Of a stretch of DNA of 64,000 nucleotides, positions 59,305 through 64,000 are shown in pieces (position 1 is the stretch's first letter; each line of letters starts with the position of its first letter). The notes below the pieces were generated by a model that saw only the letters and a list, made by a program, of their open reading frames with translations, did not search any database and was not told the DNA's origin. The position numbers were made by a program, and so were the translations under genes. This DNA comes from Pseudeuparius sepicola (Eukaryota > Arthropoda > Insecta > Coleoptera > Anthribidae). The DNA lies in contig OY987302.1 in NCBI GenBank assembly GCA_963920635.1, forward strand, positions 43,217,500 to 43,281,499, in the 5' to 3' direction.

Positions 59305-61419
59305 TTAAGCGAGTCTTTATGGTCGCACAAGGATATAGGTTAAAATCATTCATGTCAGTATTTATACAAATTGACGTTCTGAATTATCCCGAAGAATTTG
59401 ATTTGTTTTAATTTTGTTCCGTGCAGATCGACGAATTGAGTTCCGCTTAATTGGGAAATGAAATTTAGTTACTGTTTGAAACTTTATGTAAATAATACAT
59501 AGTTTGTAGTTGTACTTGGAAAGTCAGGCATCACTTTTTTAAAAAATATATTTTATGAGGTTTTTAGTTTTGTGATTTATGTATACAAATTATTAATACC
59601 CGCATGCATTTTGTTCATCTAGACTAGGGATTCAGTGAAGGTATGTATTCCTTCATCATTAAGAAATATGTCTGTATAATTTTCAAGAAATTCTCTATAA
59701 GTTTTTATTTATAAGGTAGCAATACATATAATAAAACCTGTATTATATGGTACATTGGTTCTTTCTGTGAGCAACCCATGTCCTACCTGGTAAAACAAAA
59801 CCCATCTGTCCTAGAGCTATCCTAGTACTGCCCTCCACAATGAAATAGCGGTATCTGCACAAAACGGAAAATTTCAGTTTTTGGCATATTTAAGCTCGAG
59901 GTAAGATGATTTGTCACTTTACTAAGTTTAAAGGTGGTGTCAGCAATTATATATAAACACTTTTCCGTATATGCAGACCCGGAAGTATTGCTTAGACAAA
60001 ATGCAGTGTTGCATAGTGATAAAGCGGCAAATGTACAGACTCCTGTCGCACTGACTGACCGTGTTTTGATTAATTATTTTGCACTTCCCGCATTTCCATT
60101 TAAGATAATTTGATTAAAAGACAGTATAAGTCATACCCAATTATTTATTAAGTGTGGCCCATAAATGAACAAGGTTAATATGATCATTAGCGTCTTTGCA
60201 AACTGAGGACATCAGTCTGCAATAAGCATGAAATTATCTAAAAACTATACTTGATAATGCCTCAATGCAATGAAAAAACTGGTACTTATAGCATTAGCGG
60301 TACGCAAAAATAAACGGCAATTTGTGATACCAAGGTGCCACTTGGTACGGTTGTTCCTTATACCCATTTGGCCGATTTAGCCCACTCGACATTTTCCGTG
60401 TGAGTACTTTTTATGGGGGGGTGGGGGAAAACAAACAAGACTCTGTAAAAAATCTATAATCAGCCAATATAGTAGGTATTTCAAGAGATTTCTAAAAAAA
60501 TACTTGATGGCTGTGGGTAGGAATACAGTTGCAAAGGTATTTGAGATTGGATCATGAAATGATGTGTGATTTGAGATGTGTAAGCTTTTGTAAATTCCAT
60601 TACGTGAGCTGGTAGATTTTGGTAAGATATTGTTAAATTGGACGTTCTAACTGCAAATTATTTTATATGTATTGGAAGTGGTATAGTGTCATATGACTGT
60701 TGTGTTTTGGATGAGTGACTACTCTATAACTCACACACAACCTTTGGTTTTGTGAGGATTGTTAGTTGTTTATTGAGGCTCTGCATGTTATTGTCATTAT
60801 GTAGATTGTATTTTTTCAATAAACAGTTTTTGATTTGATTTGATACTAAGAAATATCTGTATTTTTATATAAAAAAAAACTATGGCCCGTAGGAGAAAAA
60901 ATATATGAAGAAGTGCTCTTATTTTGACTCCAAGAATACATGGTTTCATTTTTGTCCATCAGTTCAGTTACACCCTGTATTGAAACCTTATTAGAAAAAT
61001 AATAATTTGAGCATATTATTCATCACGAATATATGGTTCCCCCTTTTCAGAAAGTGCCAGGAGTCCCCTCCAGTGCAAAGAGCCCACTTCCAGTGACCGG
61101 AGGTCACTTTCGTTGCCCTAAATGAACTCGCTGACCTCAAAAACATAAGCATCAACATCTCACACGATCCTGTGGGCGTTAGAAACAATAATCGCCCGCG
61201 GGTCGGCCATTGTTTTAAAATGATGGCTTTTGACCGAAAGGATTTTGAATCGCATTTCCAGGACTATGGTTGGATCACTCAAGTCGAAAACATGCAGATT
61301 CAACACCCTGCTCGCATCTCTGAGCCATTTTTAATTTAAAAAATATGTATATATACATTAAATTTCCCCCACCCTTATTTAAAATCTACCCGCGTGGAAA
61401 ATGTGTTTTCCGGGCCAAA
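59305..61419. other. Downstream of IWS1, mixed repeats
   Basis: IWS1 3' UTR and AATAAA near 59730. A stretch ending TTCAATAAACAGTTTTTGATTTGATTTGA (60815-60843) resembles the 3' tail of a non-LTR retroposon. 60960-60980 has a CACCCTGTA element end. 61020-61330 is GC-richer, with no frame I recognise. Confidence 0.4.
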
Positions 61420-62312
61420 TCGACTAAGGAACTATTCGAGTTATATAAAAGTATAAGCACACAGCCAGGTAGTTTACAAGCATTATAAAACAGAAAGAAA
61501 ACAATACAGGAAATTTTTGGCTAACTACAAAAAAATTATAAATAAGAACAAAAGAATAAATTCTAAAAATAAAATTAAGATTGCAAAGATTTTTAGTGAC
61601 AAGTTTGACTTGCTTTTACAGCAAACAAATATGGCTTTTACAGAACGCAGCCAATGTCATCCCAGTCTCTTTTCAGCACCACTACATGAGCTTGAAATAG
61701 TTAGAATAATTACAGACTTTCCTAATAAATTATCTGCATGGCTTGACGAGATTCCTGTAATGTGTTTTAAAACATGTTTCACAGTTGATTAGTAAACCTT
61801 TTGTAAATAATGAGAGGTTTACAGCAGGCATTTTTCCTGCTGATTTAAAAATAGGAAGTTAGTACCTGTTTTATAAAGGGCAACCCACAGAATGCCAATA
61901 GTTATAGACCAGTTGCACTGCTGTCTTCGGTGTCTAAGGTCTTTGATAGGGCGATTTATGATAGAATCTTGAACTTCTTATCTCGGAACAATGATCTTGA
62001 TGTTCAGCAGTATGGTTTCAGACCGAAAAGGTCCACCGAATTAGCAGTTTATAAAGCAGTTTCGTACATTGTGGAGAAAGTCAACAACGATAAAAAGGTT
62101 CCAGGTCTGTATTTCGACCTTTCAACGGTCTCCCACACTATCAGTCATCAAATAATGATTCGGAGGCTTGAGGGGTGTGGATTCAGGGGGATTTGCAGGT
62201 CCTTACTGGAGTCATATCTAGCGAACAGGTATCAGACTGTCGGCAGATGAGGTGGGGCAGGGTGTCCCTCAGAGTTCAATTCTCGGTCCGCTGCTCTTCC
62301 TGCTGTATGTCA
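61420..62312 (+). pseudogene. Non-LTR (Jockey-like) reverse transcriptase fragment
   Basis: Degraded frames give SSVSKVFDRAIYDRILNFL, QYGFRPKRSTELAVYKAV, VPGLYFDLS, LEGCGFRGICRSLLESYLAN and, after a frame change, QGVPQSSILGPLLFLLYVN, the conserved order of a LINE reverse transcriptase. The usual FDLSKAFDT core reads FDLSTVSHT, losing residues around the first catalytic Asp region. The YADD block is absent because the sequence switches abruptly at about 62312. A dead fragment. Confidence 0.8.
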
Positions 62313-64000
62313 ATCCCAAGCAGCATTTTTGGTCGGCGTTACGTTCCGGCGACTTTTGTTTGCAACTTTAAAGTTGTGATTACTACTGATAGGAACGTAA
62401 TTACTACGTTCCTATTACGTCCCTGCGACCAAAATGGGGAACATTTTGAGGGTGATAGATACGTAACGGCGACCACCTAGCAACTTACACCGCTACGACG
62501 CGCTTACGTTCCGGCAACGTGGTGGAGACGTAGCAGCGTGGTCACCGCTACTTTGTTGAATTTGTTTGCTTCTTTACATTCGCGTCCTCGCTTTGTCTTT
62601 GTCTAAATAATTGAAAAGTATTCTAGCCCAGCATCTTCCGTCATTTTTCAATAACCGTGGAAAATGGAAGTACCTAATATTTATTTTTAACTTATATCTA
62701 TGAATAATGGTAGGTATAAGAAAGGTATTAATTTGCTGATTTATGTCCAGTTGCTAGATTCAAGAAACTAAAACGATTGAAAATTTTCTATCAAATATGA
62801 CGTTGATAGATTGAAAAGTAACAACGCGCCCTCTCAAAATGCATGTTTTAACACTTTTTTATCGGGAGGATAAATTACGAAAATGTGCGAAATTACCTAA
62901 AAATGCTGAAAAATGCTTTTTTAATGTTTCTATAAGTTATGCGAGTTCATTTTTGCTCAATTTTCTCTTTTTTTGGGACAATTTTGAAGAAATAACTATT
63001 TCAGTACCAAAGGAAATTGACATTTAATTTTAATGGCGTTTATCATTTTATAAAGAAAATATGGCGTAATTTTCAGTAATTACTTCTAAGTATTATTTAC
63101 CTAAAAATGGGTGTTTGAAGGCTTTGCCACTTAACTGGTAGTAACGGCAACTAGACTTTTTTCACTTTAAGGTAATTCCTACCTTTAAGACGAAAATTAG
63201 TTTTAGATATTTTAAACTCTAAAGTCCTAATTACTACAAGAGAACTTCAGAGTTCCAGAAGCCTCGTTTAAGTTCCGAATGCTACTACTAGGTTCCATTT
63301 GAAACTTTAACCTATAATTTTTATATGTGAGTGTTGTTTTCAGCCGGTGTGTGTTTCGTGCTATAATTTGAAATGTTGATATTTAAAATTGTAGCCACTC
63401 AAGAGAAGCGTTTTGTAATTTTGTATTGAAGACAAGTGCTCGTGTTTCGATTCGTTTCATCCAACTGCTGCTTTAATTTTCTATAAAATGTGAATGTGTG
63501 TCTATAATTTTTGTTCTTTCTAATGGTTGACATTTTCATCACTTCGCAAAAACTACCGAATCCTTCAAACGATTGTAAGGAACTAAATGTAGTTTCCATT
63601 TTGGTCCCTATAGAAGTGACAGTTACTTTAAAGTATTTTTTTGTAGTAATTGGAACTTTCTAGTAATTTTAAAATGGAGTGAGAAGTAAAACTTACCATA
63701 CAGTAGTTTTCTCGAGTAGCGGGAAAGTTAATTTCACTTTAAATATGACTATATAGTTCCGTAACATTGGAGGTATTTCAAAAGTCGCGAAGATGTAGAA
63801 GTTACTTTCACCGTTACCATAAAGTAATGGAAACTTTAAAGTGATAAACAAGTAACACAACAAAGTAATTGTGACCATTGAATATAACTTTAGAGTTAAC
63901 GTGACTTTAACGTAATTTTGCATAGTAACAATTCCGTTCCAGATTCTGGAGTATTTATCTTGACACTAGTTTAAAACGGGATAAACAAATCACTACTCTG
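62313..64000. other. Unidentified repeat-like region with AACTTTAAAGTT words
   Basis: Begins where the reverse transcriptase stops. Contains an inverted pair around GGTCGGCGTTACGTTC (62330) and ACGTAACGGCGACC (62462), and repeated (G)TTACTTTAAAGT-like words at 62364, 63624, 63737 and 63831, with many GTAAC/GTTAC words. It may be one end of a transposon extending past the window. No coding frame recognised. Confidence 0.35.

Overview
The window looks like nuclear DNA of an insect with a large, AT-rich, transposon-packed genome. Three conserved housekeeping genes have short exons with GT-AG introns. The mobile elements are Tc1/mariner, hAT, piggyBac-like, P-like, Helitron-like, DIRS and non-LTR types typical of arthropods. 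The order cannot be fixed from sequence alone; a beetle is plausible. No bacterial genes, CRISPR arrays, rRNA genes or convincing functional tRNA genes were seen.

Host genes, left to right: snurportin-1 (SNUPN, + strand, 650-1600; the snRNP import adaptor), cytoplasmic aspartyl-tRNA synthetase (DARS, - strand, six coding exons in 2309-18889, 530 aa) and IWS1/Spn1 (+ strand, nine coding exons in 36350-59304, 883 aa; an elongation and mRNA-processing factor with a very long RS domain). Joining the exons by their splice sites gives uninterrupted frames for DARS and IWS1. SNUPN and DARS converge. They act in RNA biology broadly but show no operon-like linkage.

Most other sequence is nested mobile DNA. 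DARS introns hold several TA-flanked foldback elements and one dead mariner. The interval 18.9-36.3 kb is a transposon block. It includes a 7.4-kb P-element-like transposon (24539-31952; 53-bp inverted ends with one mismatch, 8-bp target duplication TAAAAAAC) with THAP-domain exons just inside its right end. IWS1 intron 2 (36816-56513, 19.7 kb) is a stack of insertions. One foldback element there has swollen to about 9.5 kb by taking in a piggyBac-like element, three hAT-like elements with exact 8-bp duplications, a mariner and a Helitron-like element. Its opposite arms preserve several pre-insertion sites. The same intron holds a 2.1-kb TA element and a DIRS retrotransposon inserted into an older repeat.

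Two Helitron-like copies (23608-24527 and 45037-46066) lie in opposite orientation. Both carry the C-terminal end of a Pif1-type helicase running into a near-perfect palindrome with 155-bp arms, plus a 122-bp minisatellite with different copy number. The right end holds a decayed non-LTR reverse transcriptase and an unidentified repeat that runs off the window.
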